NCBI GenBank assembly: GCA_018881555.1
Contig: JACAXG010000014.1
Location: forward strand, 7,372,213-7,436,212
DNA: 64,000 nt
Direction: 5' to 3'
Source: Amblyornis subalaris
Lineage: Eukaryota; Chordata; Aves; Passeriformes; Ptilonorhynchidae
Of this stretch, positions 25,401 to 37,870 are shown one piece after another (position 1 is the stretch's first letter; every line of letters starts with the position of its first letter). A program made the translations under genes and the position numbers. A model generated the notes under the pieces. That model had not been told where the DNA came from, ran no database searches, and saw nothing but the letters and a program-made list of their open reading frames with translations.

Positions 25401-26796
25401 TAATTTATATGCATATTTTTATAGTCTTTGATTTGAAACCTTGAGAGGAATTTACACGATAAGATGGNGAACTGAAGTTATCTAATAAGTTAACGAGTTC
25501 TTCCTCTGTTAGACAAGGTAATCCAGAGCAGCATAAACTGAACAAGGAAATGTACACTATGACAGGTTAGCAACACCATGGGTGAGCTNCTGTGTCTGTT
25601 GAAGTGACTGTTGAGTATAAATTGATAATTCTACTGCCCAAGCCTAAGATATTTAATCAGATGTTTTGGGTGTGTAATCAGACTGAACTGGACTCGGGTG
25701 GGAAGAAATTTTCAATGAGCTTTTCAGTAGCCTTTTTTTTTTNTCTTAAACAGCAAGAGGTGGGGCAAAGGACAATAGTTCCTGGGTCTCATGTGCCCAC
25801 TAGGGTTCTGCANTGCCTGCAAGAAACACTTTTCTTTCCAGATAAATTTTTGACACCGAGCCCTAAAAGTAAACTCAGCCTTAGTGAATATACGTAGCAG
25901 CTTGTGAGTAATGGTTTCTCATAAAGATCATAAGAAAATGCAGATCTAGGCAGTCTCACAGCTGGAAGGAGTCCCTTAAAGGAAAGCAAAAGGAGAAAAA
26001 GGCTACAGAAACATGTGGGGATTGGAGTGAGTATGGAGTGTTAGAGAAGAGATAAGAGAAATTCTGAGAGTGGTGGGTGTTGTTGAGATAAGAAAAGGGC
26101 ATTAACTCTTCAATGTCCNTGTGCCCAGGTCTTCTCCTCAGGGTCCTAACCACCATTTCGATTGACTGTCCCAGGGCTGATTGCTGCATTCAGTTCAAAC
26201 TGACGTCTGTGTTCACATTATCCTAAAAATGGCGGTTTTCTAAAGTTGATTTTTCTCACTTCGTTGTTACCATTCATTGTGGTGATCTTAAAAGGAATGT
26301 GAGCTGCTCCTCTGAAACTCTGATAAAGTGAGATTTCCCACTCAGGCTCTGATGAGCAAATCAGGGTATGGCTGCAGTGGTGCTGAGCGATCCTCGTTCA
26401 GATTTTTCTGCTGCCAGTGCTCAGTGATGCCAGCTTGGTGGGCTGGGGCTGTTGTGGCNTTGTTAATCTTGCTTTGAAAAGTACAGTAACGTGCGCAGTG
26501 TTCTCTTTTAGTCCGTGAAGTCCATTCCCAAACGTCTCANGATGCTCCCAAAATTCTGATGGTAATTTAAGTGTGGGACAGCAGTAAAATGCTTTTAAAT
26601 ACGNGTGTAGACACTACTGTGGTCACTTAGAACTGTTGTACTAATGGCATTCCCAACACATTGTGAGTTTGGTGTAGTCAGGTCTATAATGTATATAAAA
26701 TTTGCTGTTCAGCACGAATTGTGTGATAAAGTGTTTTTTAGGGGGGTTTTGTGTGATCTTTTGTGGATTTTTTTTAACAGTTTATTCCTTGTGGAT
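22421..26796. other. Non-coding stretch, no gene seen
   Basis: Contains a short (AG)n run at 22799-22813 and long AT-rich tracts. No open frame of note and no recognisable repeat family. The sequence around 26340-26460 is slightly GC-richer without identifiable content. Confidence 0.58.
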
Positions 26797-26818
26797 TTAT
26801 ACAACACCTGCAAAATAC

Positions 26819-27194
26819 CTCAGAAAATTCTTGATGTTATTTTGAGCATTTACAAGGACATTCCCTTTAGTCATTTGGTCAGATCTGATTGTGGGTAGCA
26901 AACATTTCACATTATATAGAGGGTGATACAGAAAGAGGTGTTCTTGGGTAGCATTTTCCTCTACAAGATCGTCCAATAAATTACTTTCTGTAACCCATTG
27001 TAATCCACCCAGCGACTGAGAATGTACAAGACTCGAGATAAAAGTTTTCATCAAACTAGTCTTTAAAGCTATCTTTTGATTTGCAAATTTCTTGTAGGCT
27101 ACATTGCCATTCTGTAGAGTAGTGAGGTCTGGATAAACTGCTTTAAAATACTTTCTGCCAGTTTCATCCTTTTGTTTTGAGTGGAACAAAACAT
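26819..27194 (-). other. Candidate coding exon or exon fossil, unrecognised
   Basis: On the minus strand a good splice-acceptor context (pyrimidine-rich CATTCTGCCCTTCAG) ends at 27195. It is followed by a frame open for about 130 codons, stopping at 26797-26799. A donor-like CTGAG|GTATTT lies at 26819/26818, which would give an exon of 376 bases. AATAAA lies at 26781-26786, just past the stop, so a terminal exon is also possible. The peptide begins VLFHSKQKDETGRKYF, includes LLDDLVEENATQEHLFLYH and ends near NNIKNFLRYFAGVV. It is hydrophilic, with few cysteines and no membrane segment. I recognise no family. A few open frames of this length are expected by chance here, so it may be noise or the relic of a lost exon. 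Confidence 0.25.
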
Positions 27195-30100
27195 CTGAAG
27201 GGCAGAATGCTGGAATTCATTGTAGAGAGTAAGTGCAGTAATGTGGCCATTGCCCACAATATCCTGTTTGGTTTAACATTTTGTCTTCCCTCTCCTGCCC
27301 AACTGGGGAAAAAAGCTTCAGTGCTATTTTTGTAGTTTTTTCGGATAAGGAAGACATTTTTAAATTGACCATTTGCTATTTACCTATTAGTTTTTTATTC
27401 AAAGATCATAAAATCTGTGGCACAATAGGACTACAAGTTGTANTCCTTTTATTTTCCTTGTTAATAAAGCAGATCTGGGAGACACTCCGATGAATATTTG
27501 TTTCTCCAACTTCTTCAGGGACTCTGTTTTCAAGGGCATACCAACAGCAACATGAAATTGTCCCCTACTTGCAATTTATCCTCAGACTTAGAAAGCTGGA
27601 AGATAAGAGCAGAACTATAGGAGAAAGCTGTCTTGTATCTGAAAAAGCTTGATCTGAAATAGGGTTCAGAGCTAAAAGTACTGTTTGCTGCAAGGCTTTC
27701 ACACTGCTAGACTGCTTTTCACCTCAGAGATCTCCGCTGTGATCCCCTCTGATTCAGGGAGTGGAAGCTGTGCAGTCACTGACATTATGTTAATGCTGAG
27801 GGATGTCCTTTTCAGCATAAAGTGCTTGTAGCCCTTAAGATGGTATTTCTGATTTTAACTGCAGGGCATCCCTTCCATCTTACATGAAAATGCTGCTCTG
27901 TGTCAAATAGTTTTGTTGCAGTCGGTCTGTATAAGGGGGCATGTTTAGGACAGCCAAAGAGAGCTCTGTATGTTTTGTTGGATATCACCCATTCTTCATT
28001 CTTCCAGTGAGTATCCTGCTCACAGGGGTACCTAAGGCTCCACACAGATCCATTCCCTGTGCCATAATGTGCAGAGAAGCCACAATGGCACGTCTGCCCA
28101 CGCCATCTTCCGGGCAGTCCCAGGTCTGGTCTNTGAAGAATGACGAACAAACATTTTCAAATGCCGACTCTTCTTGTTTTGAAAGAAAGTGGTTTAAACC
28201 AATTATCCAGAGTTGAGCTGTGGTTAATTTTGGTTAGTAACGAGTTATATGCTGAAAGATCCCAAGTGCNTTGTTTTATCACACCCGTGTCACAAGGAGA
28301 GTCTGTGGTAGATGGTAATATCTGCTTCGGGTAAAAACGGCAGGAGTTTTTTGTGATGTAAATTACTTGTGGCCGTTGTTTCCTAGTGCTGTGTAACAGG
28401 AGCCAGGTGCTTCCAGAGGCAGCAGGGGAAGTCCATCAGAGTGGCAGCATCTTCCTGGAGCTCTTAGGCCAACAAACTCCTTAACTGTGCATAAGACACT
28501 GGAGCTCCTCTCTTTGAAGGAGAGTGCATTTGGTGCTAAATTGCTGCTTTAATGCTTGGGATAGCTATGGCTGAATTCTACTAATTCTACAGTCAGTTTC
28601 AGCTAATCAAATAAAAGGTATTTTTGGATCCTGGGACAGTTTATATCTGTTAAAGTAAAGGGCAAGCACGAACTATGGTGGTATAAAGTCCTTTCTCTGT
28701 TTCTGTGTCAGATNAGCCTTTTTAGACAAAAAGACCCACAACTAGTTTTGAGATCATAATATGTCATGCACATTTTGTATTTCATGCACATTATACATTT
28801 TATGTACATTACTGCATCTTAGATTACTGTTTGCAATAATATTTATTGAAGTATTAGGGGGTAGAATTTGATTGAAATCATTAAAGTTTTAGANAAGGGG
28901 TTTATAGGGATGTTCCCTGTTTCTTTTACTTCAAACTGAAGAAAGTTATGAGGTACTAAGAATATGTCTCTTAGATTTTTTTAACTTTGTTCATTTTTTT
29001 TTATATCCCTTTTCTACACTGTCTTCTCTTTGTTTCCTGCTGTGTGCATCTGAGAGCTTTCTAGGCCACTGATTGATGGCTTTGGTGTCTGTTTATAAAT
29101 TCAGTAAAGACCCAGTTCTTGACTGGAGATTCTAGGTGCTTCTGTGCCTTTTTATCTGTGAAAGCAGAGCAGTATTTTTATGCTAGCCTTGTATATGTGT
29201 ATAGAAATAATTGTACCAGGAAAATAGTGTCTGACTGGCACCCTTAAAATCAAAGGTCCTACTTCAACTTAGAAGGCTAAGGAAGGATTCATGGGCAATA
29301 ACAAACTAAAGACTTTTTGTCAGGCTGATGTAAGCCCTCTGAGTGTTGTGGAAATGTGCTAATTATAACATGGCACTGTTTTCCTAACTTAACCTTGCAG
29401 ATCCCTGAGCTTAATCTTGTACTGTCAGTAAAATACTTCTGAATCTCCTGGGAGAAGTACAGCTGTGTGAAGAGTTCTAGAAATATTTGTCCGCTCCTAG
29501 GATTTATGGTTGCTGTGTGAAGTGATTTAAGATCATCGTTGCCTCTTCTGTGGTTCACGAGACACTTGTTAACAATTCTCATTGTTCTTTGTTTCAAATA
29601 TAAAAAGTAACGGACTAAGAACATTAGACTAAGTTCCACCATGATTGCACTGCTGATAGATCTGACAGTGTATGATGGTATCTCTTGAGTCAGAAACCTG
29701 AAGGTTGTTGAATTTAATTGATTTACGCATTCAGAAAATATAAATGTCCTTGTGCAAAAAATGCTCTTTTACAGTTTAAGGGAGCAAATCCTTGTAAGAG
29801 CTCTGTCTGTTCTAGCAGCTCTTGTGCTCTAATGCCTCTGTTTCCTCTGCTTGAACATCTCTGAGGCTTTTCTCACCAAAGCTTTGCAGTGCAGCCTCTC
29901 TGGTGTCCATCAGGCCCAACAGGTGGCTGTGACTTTTCTTATACATGCTGCTTTTAGAGCAAGGCGGTTAGAGGCAGCAAATATGTGGGCAGCAAGCATG
30001 GGCTAAAGGGAAATATTAAAATAAGTGACAGAAATTGTAATCTGGAAATTTTTCCCCTCTGAAATGCACATGGCAAGGGTCTCATTTTGGTTTTGTATAA

Positions 30101-33100
30101 ATTTCTGGAAGCATTTCTGCTTAAAAATGTTGCAAAATAAAAGTTCTTTTGAGTGTTTTTTTTCCAATCAAGTACATTTGTCTCCATTTATGGACAAAGC
30201 GTAACCTCCATATGCAAGAGAATGTATGGGGGTATTGGCAGCATACAAAAGTGGATGTAGGAAATTGTTGAATCAGTGTAAACCCTGAATGGATTTGTAA
30301 CAGAGAGTGAAGTTAAAATGTATTTGATTTAAAACAGGATATGCAGCATCTTTTTTTGCTTGCTTTCAGGAACTTGCCATGTAAATTCATGCTATTAGAG
30401 ATAAATGAAAGAGAGAAGTTATAAAATGAAAAGTAGCTGTAATGCACAGATTGAATGTTTGGGTGGGAGTGAAAGTAGGAGTTACTGGGTTGGAACAGAT
30501 TCCTTAAGATCTGTCACATCATACCATTAAAATAAAGAGCGAGACATAGTAATTTTAAAGGGATATTGTGTAAAAGTTGGGAGATATTAATGCAGAAAAA
30601 TACATTGATGGATTCCAAACTTACAGTCTGTTATGTGTATTATACTGACATAATAACTGTAGATAGCAAATACCTCTGTGTGTACGGGATTGCTTGGGAG
30701 GGGAAAGATTACAGTGTTTTAGAAAACTTGGATTCCATCAGCTCCCTGTGTGTGTGTGCTTGCAATTTCATTAGGTGATTCCTGCAATGGATTGATTTTT
30801 GGTCAAATTTGTAATGTAATCAAAGACCTTTATAAAGATCCTGAATTCTTTTGGTTTTAATATTCCTAGCAGCTGTAGTCCTCATGTGAGAAGGCCAAAA
30901 GAGGGANAAATTGCTTCAATTTCTTTTGTTCTGCCAGAGACATTTTCATGGCCGTGGGCAACTCACTTCACCTATCTGTTCTCCACTGATATCAAGTCTC
31001 ATACTGGTAGTATTTTGATGATAAATAAATAATTTTACAAGTACTTAAACACTAGGGATAATAGGGTTGTATAAATGATCAAGATTTTAGATACAGCAGA
31101 ATATAAGACTGTGTGTACTTTTGCACAGCCAGGCACTTTATTCTAGATATGTTTGTTGCTACCTGGTTTCCCACACTGTCCTGTCGGGGCACCTCTCTAT
31201 CTGTGCCTGTACTGCAGTGCCCCACCTTCCCCTTTCATTGTGGGGTCCTTGCATGGGGAAACCAGGGGTTTTTTCTTAGGGTATCACAAAACATCTGAGG
31301 AGAGAAGTGAGTTGAACTCAGTCTCCCAGCACTAAATTCTGATCCAATCTTCCTCAGTCTTCCATGGAGAGCCCATCTCGGGCTCCTTGTGAGGTTTGGA
31401 AAGTCTCTGCTGGCAGCACAGTTTGGGGTTGGTAAGTCCCCTGTGTTGTATGACACAAAGACATAAAGAACTGGGAAGAAACATGAGGCCTGGATTTTCT
31501 ACAGTGCAGAGTTGCATTTGCTATATTATTAAGGTGGTGCAATATGCATCTAAAATTATATATAAAATATCTGAATTTTAAAGCAGTATCTATTGCTTGT
31601 TCTTCCATTTCTTCAATGTTTTACAAATTCTATCAAAGAACAAAACCAGTTTTAAAATCTCTTTTTTTAGGGAAAGAAGAAGAGAGACACTTTTTAAATT
31701 AATGTGAAGGTTATGATACATATTTAACAAAGCCTGGGAACTTGGAAGTGTAGACAGCCATTGTCTTGTCTTAACCCAGCGGTGTGAGTAAAGGATACAG
31801 TGTCAGATGTAACTTTGAATTTTCCTGGCTTCTGTCACTTCACGTCACAACCTTAGCATTAGTAATATACATTTTTTTTGTTGAGGAACAATAGCTAAAA
31901 ATGTATTTTGACTAGTAAAATTAAGAAGATGACACGTAAATCATTGAAGTTCACTGTGCAATAGTAATGTGTGTCATTTTTTTAATACAAGTGTAATTCT
32001 GAGTACATGGTAACTACTATCTATAGCTACAGAAATATCACCACCTCCTGCCTTTTGGCAAGAAACTATATTTTAAGTTTTATATATAGATTACACAATG
32101 ACAGAGAGGGGAAAAACTTTTAGCTGAGCATTATACTTTAGTACAGAGCAGGAACTAAATATAGTCGCTGTGTCATCACAGCAAGGTTGCTTTGTGGCAA
32201 AAAATACAAAAAATAAAACAGCAGAGATGTACATTACTGCTGTTACACAATCATTAGGGACAGATGAAGTTGGCTAGAGAAGCAACTGATTACAGGAGCT
32301 CCTATCATGAGTGACAACAATTGAACCTGAGCAATGTCATCTCAACCACTGGGACCTTTCTGTTAACTCTCCAATTCTTCTCATTAATCTCCTTTGAACT
32401 GAGGCTGGAGATTTCAGACCGTGAGAGGGATGCACACTTTAACCTCAACTAGCCCAAGGAGTACTTTTGGCTGCTTTCTCCTCTAGTGTAGCAGCTGTTC
32501 AGGCCTGTTGGCAAGACTCCTCTGCCTCCCCCTAAGGAGGCAGGAATTGAATTCATTTGCAAAGAAAGGAGAGAATAGAAGAAATCAGGTAGTTCAGGAT
32601 GCTCCCTTCTTCAGCTCTAAGCTGGTCTCTGTCCTTTCTGTCTTCTCTCTCTCCCTCTGCTTGATTCAAGAGGAGGAGGAGGCTTGAGGTCTGAAAGTTT
32701 TCATGCAGTTCCACGAGGGACCAATCCAACTGTGGGAAAAATGATATCGTTCTGAGGGCTGGGTAAAGGTGGGTAAATGGGAAAAGGGAAAATGGGGCTG
32801 TTTCTGGGCAGGAAGGTGAGCAGACATTAATGAATATAAGATTTGCAATGGTTTTTTGAACTCCAAGTCCCAAATAGTCTGCAAGTGCAGGACTGTTAGG
32901 AGCTTGTGCAGAGCTCAGTTGAATCAGGATGATTGCACAGACAGTGTTTTTCTTACAGCAGCATAGCTGTTCAGCAAAAGCAAGAATAACCCATGATAAC
33001 CTGCATTTTTGTTTTAATTGATGGGGTTTTTTTAATTTGTGGACTGGTCGAGCTACCATTTAGAACAACTAAGTCAAGTCCTGGAAGTAACTTCTGACCT

Positions 33101-36098
33101 GTCCTGTTCCCGTCACATTCAGTCAGTGAGTAAACTCTCATCTGAAGCTCAGGACCTGATCTTCCCCCTCCCAAATTAGGGCTTTCCCCTTGCATGAAAA
33201 TGGGATCCCATTTGCTGAATATGATGTATTTGCAAAATAGAGCAATTTAAATTTGAAAGGGTTGTACTGCCATCTCGCATATTACCAGGTGATTATAGAC
33301 CATCTACCTGGGATATGATATCCTCAGACAAATGATGACTTCTTTTACAAAATCTGGACAGGGTTCTAAGGGTGGAAGTACAGCGTAAAAAGTAGCGTTA
33401 CCACCTCTAGCACCATCTTGTGTTTTCTCTTAAAATGAAAGGGGAGGAGGGCCTCCAACTCCATCACAAAGTACAGAGCCTGACCTGCAGGTATGTTGGT
33501 CACTCTGAACATGCCATTGACTAACATGGACATTTAACCACTAAGTTATTGAGGCAGGATCCTTATTAGGCCTAGTGTAGAATAAGGAAAGGTCTCCTGC
33601 CCTGATTTGATTTGATTTGTGGGGAATAAGGTATGATTTGCCAAGCTTGGGGAAAAAATGCTGGCAATTCTTCTGCAGGTTTTAGTTGCATGGTATTTAA
33701 ATTACATGTAATCGCTCCCAAAGAGCTGGTTGTTTTGTGGATCTGACCATAGTACTTGGTTGTGGCGTGGTTTTGTTTGGGGTTTTATTGTTGTTTGATT
33801 TTGTTCCCCAAGACTCAAATTCACAAAAATATTTGCCTGCTTAACTCTCATTTTCTTAAATATGTAATTAACTTTGTAGACCTGGTCCTAAGAGCCTGTC
33901 CTGTAAGAATCATGACATGTCCTGGAGTCCTCATGTGTGGAGTAGAATAAGGTCACATGCTATGTAGATGGTTTGTCCTGTATGTGAGATCAAGAATCAC
34001 CATGGTTACTTATCCGGTATTTTGTGTGCGCTCTCTCGTGCTCACTCTCTCTCTATTTATTTATTTATTTATTTACATTTTTTTGTATTATGTGGAATAC
34101 AGATCCTAATTCTACAGTATAAAACAATTTTCTTTATGGCATAGTGGCAGGAGCCTTTTGAATGTTTATTTCTTTGCAGCAGTGATGTATCCATAAGCGT
34201 CAGGAAGCAGTGGCTGATGCTGAGTGCTGGAACTGCTGCTGATCTCCCAGAGCACGGTTCTTGACCCGAGCATTCCTGCCTGCAAAATGAGAATTGTTTG
34301 CTTTATTAATATAAAGTAGCTATTGTTTGCATCACCATTTGCATCTTATCATGGGACTGTACAATTCCACAACAGTGGCAGCCTGTCATCTGGGTGTTAA
34401 GATTTGCATAACTGCAGGTAGGAGTTTCTGTTTAGTACTTGAGGCGAGAGAATTTCAGGACTGAAGTGATTTGGTGGTCCCATTTATGAGCTGGTTATCC
34501 TGGTGTCTGTCACTTAGCAATTCAGTGCTTTTAGTGCCTGCTGAATGGTGATGTATTAGAAGTGCAATCCAACTTCACAAATGTATTTTTATATATAATT
34601 TTAAGACTTAACATTAAAGAATCAAACCTAAGATTTTTTTTTCAAATAAAATAAGTATTCTTGTACATCAGGTATATCCCCCTGCTTCTTGATTGTGTCA
34701 TAATGGCAATGAGGGGTGGGCAAAGAGCATGTGAAATTGTCATTACGTAGAGTAGATTACTCAGCACTTAAGTTACTGGTAGATTAAGTTCTGTAGAAAT
34801 ATTTTAGTTTCTAATTTCTGTGAAAGCACTAAAGCATTCATGAGTCTGTGGAAAGTTAGGCCCTAAATTGAGTTGAATTGCCTTTATGTGTATGGAAAAT
34901 AGAACTGTTTTGAGCACTTCTGAGAGTGTAGGTGAGAAATGTTGCTTTTCTAGTGGCATCTGAGCTTAGTTTGGTGAGATGTGGTTGTTTTTATCCTGTG
35001 GGATTTTGGAGAATTGTTCTGCCCTGTGTACAGATAATATACTACTGCTACTGTGCTGGTTTAGTCTACTGAGCTTTCTTACTTGCTGCAGTTAAACCAA
35101 TGGGTTTATACTACTGCATTTATGATGTAGGCTTACCAGGTAAAAAAAAAAAAAAGGAAGCCAAGATATTTGTAACAAGCTAAAAGGAAAGCTAATGGGA
35201 GAAAAGTTGTTCAGCTAAAAAATAGAAACATTTTTCTCCCCCAGTGCTTTAGAGCAGATTTTGAGCAGTGCTTGTTAGGGAAAGAGGGATAGTCATGTAA
35301 AAATAGAAGGTAGGATTTTTAATAAGGAAAGTAATGATGGAAAACAACCAATAGGAATATGGACAGGTAAAGAATAATTGGAGATCATCTTTAAATAGCA
35401 TAAGAGTAAGAATTTTTTGCTCTGTTCATATCATTCTGTGTTGTGCCTTTTGCTAGGATTTTACACATTAAGATTGCCACGTATTGCTTAGTATTGTTAA
35501 TACGCAAAATCCTGGCAAAAGGTTGACATTGTAATGGCTCTAAAGGACCCATTTCAATGTAAATCCTAAGGGTCTATCAATGTGCAGGGGATTTATGTGG
35601 GTGAGTCCCATTAATGGTAATGGGACTTATGTGCGTAAATCTCTTCTGCATTGATGGGAAAATAGACTCCTTAGTATGCAAAGTCTCATTTGAAATCAAA
35701 GAGCATTTGCATAAGATCCATACATAGCGTGGAACTCTGTGTGTTAAAAACAGTATGAAAAGGAAATAATACACCTTAACTACTTTAGTGGATAAATACT
35801 AGAGTAAAAAGAGTATTCTTGATATTATGTATTTTATTTTTAAAATTGCAACAATATTTACACAATTGTCTCCAACTACTAGAAACCAAAATAATTGTAT
35901 TTTGGTTCTGTAGATTGTATCTGTGGATGGCTGCTTTTTAAGATTGTAGTTGAGCAAAATAATTATGTATAGTTGCAGAAATTTTGCACTGAGCTCATGT
36001 CCCAACTTTCTGCATGAAACATTTCATTTTGGAGTATAAGCAAGAACCAAGAGATCTTTGCAGTCCNGGTTCCCCTGCAGTTCTCAAAGCCCAATACT
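27195..36098. other. Long non-coding stretch, no gene seen
   Basis: Nearly 9 kb without a supported gene. The longest open frame in the window, 168 codons on the minus strand at 32553-33059, has no domain, no clear splice edges and a composition dominated by a pyrimidine-rich plus-strand tract, so I leave it out. A minus-strand frame at 29289-29642 is likewise unsupported. An A14 run lies at 35142-35155. The words CATGCACATT recur near 28765-28800 without forming a clean repeat. Confidence 0.55.
34045..34074. repeat. Compound (CT)n(TATT)n microsatellite
   Basis: A short CT run passes directly into about five TATT units. Compound simple repeats like this usually arise by slippage at adjoining low-complexity words. 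Confidence 0.9.
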
Positions 36099-36120
36099 CT
36101 AATAAATACTAATAAATACT
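36099..36120. repeat. 10-bp tandem duplication
   Basis: CTAATAAATA is repeated twice head to tail, immediately left of the CpG cluster at 36184-36336. Confidence 0.88.
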
Positions 36121-36241
36121 CTCAGGCGACATTGTGTTGGCTTCAATTTGAGCTACCAAACAGGCCTAAAAAAATTCAGTGTACGCCAGTGCTTCTCAGG
36201 ATACTCCAGCCGCGATACGCAAGGAATACCTTGGGAACGAG

Positions 36242-36251
36242 GGGAATTTCC
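36242..36251. promoter_or_regulatory. Perfect NF-kappaB consensus site
   Basis: GGGAATTTCC matches the consensus GGGRNWYYCC at every position and sits inside the CpG cluster. One perfect site in 64 kb is not unusual by chance, so its location is the only extra support. Confidence 0.35.
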
Positions 36252-36289
36252 GTGTGCGGGAGCCAGGGACACCCCGGTGCCNGGCGCTG

Positions 36290-36303
36290 CCACCAAGTGT
36301 CGC
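36290..36303 (+). promoter_or_regulatory. CTCF-like motif, forward orientation
   Basis: CCACCAAGTGTCGC agrees with the CTCF core CCASYAGRKGGCRC at 12 of 14 positions (mismatches at positions 7 and 11). It lies in the CpG cluster, a typical setting for CTCF sites. The motif at 57539-57552 points the opposite way. Confidence 0.32.
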
Positions 36304-36336
36304 TGTTGGCAAATGTAACGTTAAACGGGAGAGACG

Positions 36337-37243
36337 GGAATATTCTGGTGATGAAACTTCACTTCTTCAGTCTTCTCCTCGTGATACCAGGGTGTTTGCT
36401 TCGTTAAACTGTTTAGTGTATACTGCTTACCTTAGGGAGGCTCAAATGGACGTGGACATGTCANCAAAATGATAACAAAATGATAGTGTTGCTTGGAGAA
36501 TGTCTGAAATATTAATGACCTACTTTGGTCTTTGCTGTCTGGCATCTAGGCTNCAACTTTTAGAAACTAAGTTGGAGCATAAACAGTTTAATAACTCTGC
36601 TATTTCTGGGGTTTTGAAGTGGGTGAAGGAGAAAAGTAACTTATTTAGCTGATGTAGACAAAAANTGCCCTGTAGAATGGTTATTCTTTTTAATCAGAAA
36701 AGGAGGAACCTGGATGTAGGTAGCAATTTAAGGAGGGAATTTTGAGTATGTGAGACTAGGCAAGGTTTCATCTGCCTACAAGAGGAAAAGCTGTTTTATG
36801 TCTCATGGAGTACCTCACCTCAGGAATTGTTATCAACACTTCCAATGANACTTCTCCCGTACTGAGGGGCCCTCTAACGAGAAAGATTGGAGTTAAATGT
36901 ATTTTAATAATAAGGATATCTGCTTTTTGTGTTCAGGATGAGTTTACCATTTGCCTCTATAGATATGAAATTGTTNAGTCTAGGTGTTTTCCTTTATTGT
37001 TTATGTGGACTATATTAATCTTGCAGCCTTCATCTCACTATCCAGTGCATACTGGACAATTAAGAGTTGCTCTAGAAATACAGCTTTAAATAAGCTTTAA
37101 CAAGCATCACTGGGTGTAATAAACGTCTCTCAAATTTTCTTCTTTTTGGTGGACAGAATAAAAGTGGTCTGTAGTTTGTATCAGAACCATATTTTCAGAT
37201 GTGGAATTTCTGTGTATTTAAAGAGGGTGGTGTGTGATGGCAC
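36337..37243. other. Non-coding stretch, no gene seen
   Basis: Ordinary AT-rich sequence between the CpG cluster and the triple E-box repeat. It contains several single Ns and nothing else of note. Confidence 0.6.
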
Positions 37244-37279
37244 ACAGGTGCAATGGTACAGGTGCAATGGCACAGGTGA
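37244..37279 (+). repeat. 14-bp tandem repeat with three E-boxes
   Basis: The unit ACAGGTGCAATGGY occurs twice in full and a third time in part. It places CAGGTG at 37245-37250, 37259-37264 and 37273-37278. CAGGTG is the E-box preferred by ZEB and Snail repressors and some bHLH factors. The 14-bp spacing comes from the duplication and need not be functional. Confidence 0.7.
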
Positions 37280-37652
37280 AAGCAATTTGTCCAGTTTTTC
37301 AATGAGTTGATATTTCTGTGTGCGTTGACTTTGTCTTTCCTCTTCTGTGTAGCAGAGAATATGAATGTATCCATCCTGATTATAGATATTGAGAATGATG
37401 ACAGCTATTACAGCATAAAGCCAGATTATTTTTATTTAGGTTTTTTTTTTTAGTTTTATACTGAATAGCATCTCACTACTTTTCTGAAAACCTTACCGGG
37501 AAGCCTGAATCCAATGACAACAAAGACACTGTGTTGTATCCCTGCTATAAATGCATTACACCTGGTATAGTCGCATTAAGAACTAATTTGTATTCCTGTG
37601 TGTCTTTGAAGGAAGGCTTTCCTATGTCTGTTTTCATGGATGTGTTTTGTCT

Positions 37653-37759
37653 CCCGAGTGAGTTAGCAGCCCCAGGAACCGCGGTGAGGGAGCTGCTCGT
37701 GCTGGCTGCTCCGTGGGGTGATGTCCCGCTGCTGGCGGGGCGCAGCGCCACGGCTGCGC
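37653..37759. promoter_or_regulatory. Short CpG cluster
   Basis: Eleven CpGs lie in about 107 bases with strong local GC enrichment, followed by a T15 run at 37856-37870. A 102-codon plus-strand frame at 37531-37839 crosses it, but its peptide is low in complexity (alanine, leucine, glycine) and matches no family I know. It could be a regulatory patch, a retained young insertion or an unmethylated fragment. No promoter elements are visible. Confidence 0.33.
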
Positions 37760-37870
37760 TGGGGCAAAGCTCTGCCTCTGCCCCTGGGCAAGGTGTTGCT
37801 ATCCTGGGAGCTGTGCCTCCAAGAGCAGCATTTGGGTAACGTACCTAATGCCTTCTTTTTTTTTTTTTTT

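Larger units (their letters stand above)
36184..36336. promoter_or_regulatory. Short CpG cluster
   Basis: Thirteen CpG dinucleotides fall in about 150 bases, against very few in the surrounding kilobases. It contains a perfect NF-kappaB-type site and a CTCF-like motif, listed separately. Open frames of about 90 codons cross it in two frames, as expected from the composition. It could be a small unmethylated regulatory element, or a fairly young inserted sequence that still keeps its CpGs. I see no TATA box, splice frame or transcript evidence that would make it a promoter. Confidence 0.4.

Noticed and set aside
30457..30515. GGGTTGGAACAGATTCCTTAAG, resembling a reversed CR1 tail
   Set aside because: The terminal CATAGAAT-type words are absent and the match is too short.
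32553..33059. 168-codon minus-strand open frame, longest in the window
   Set aside because: No domain, no clear splice edges, and composition driven by a pyrimidine-rich plus-strand tract. Frames of this order are expected by chance.
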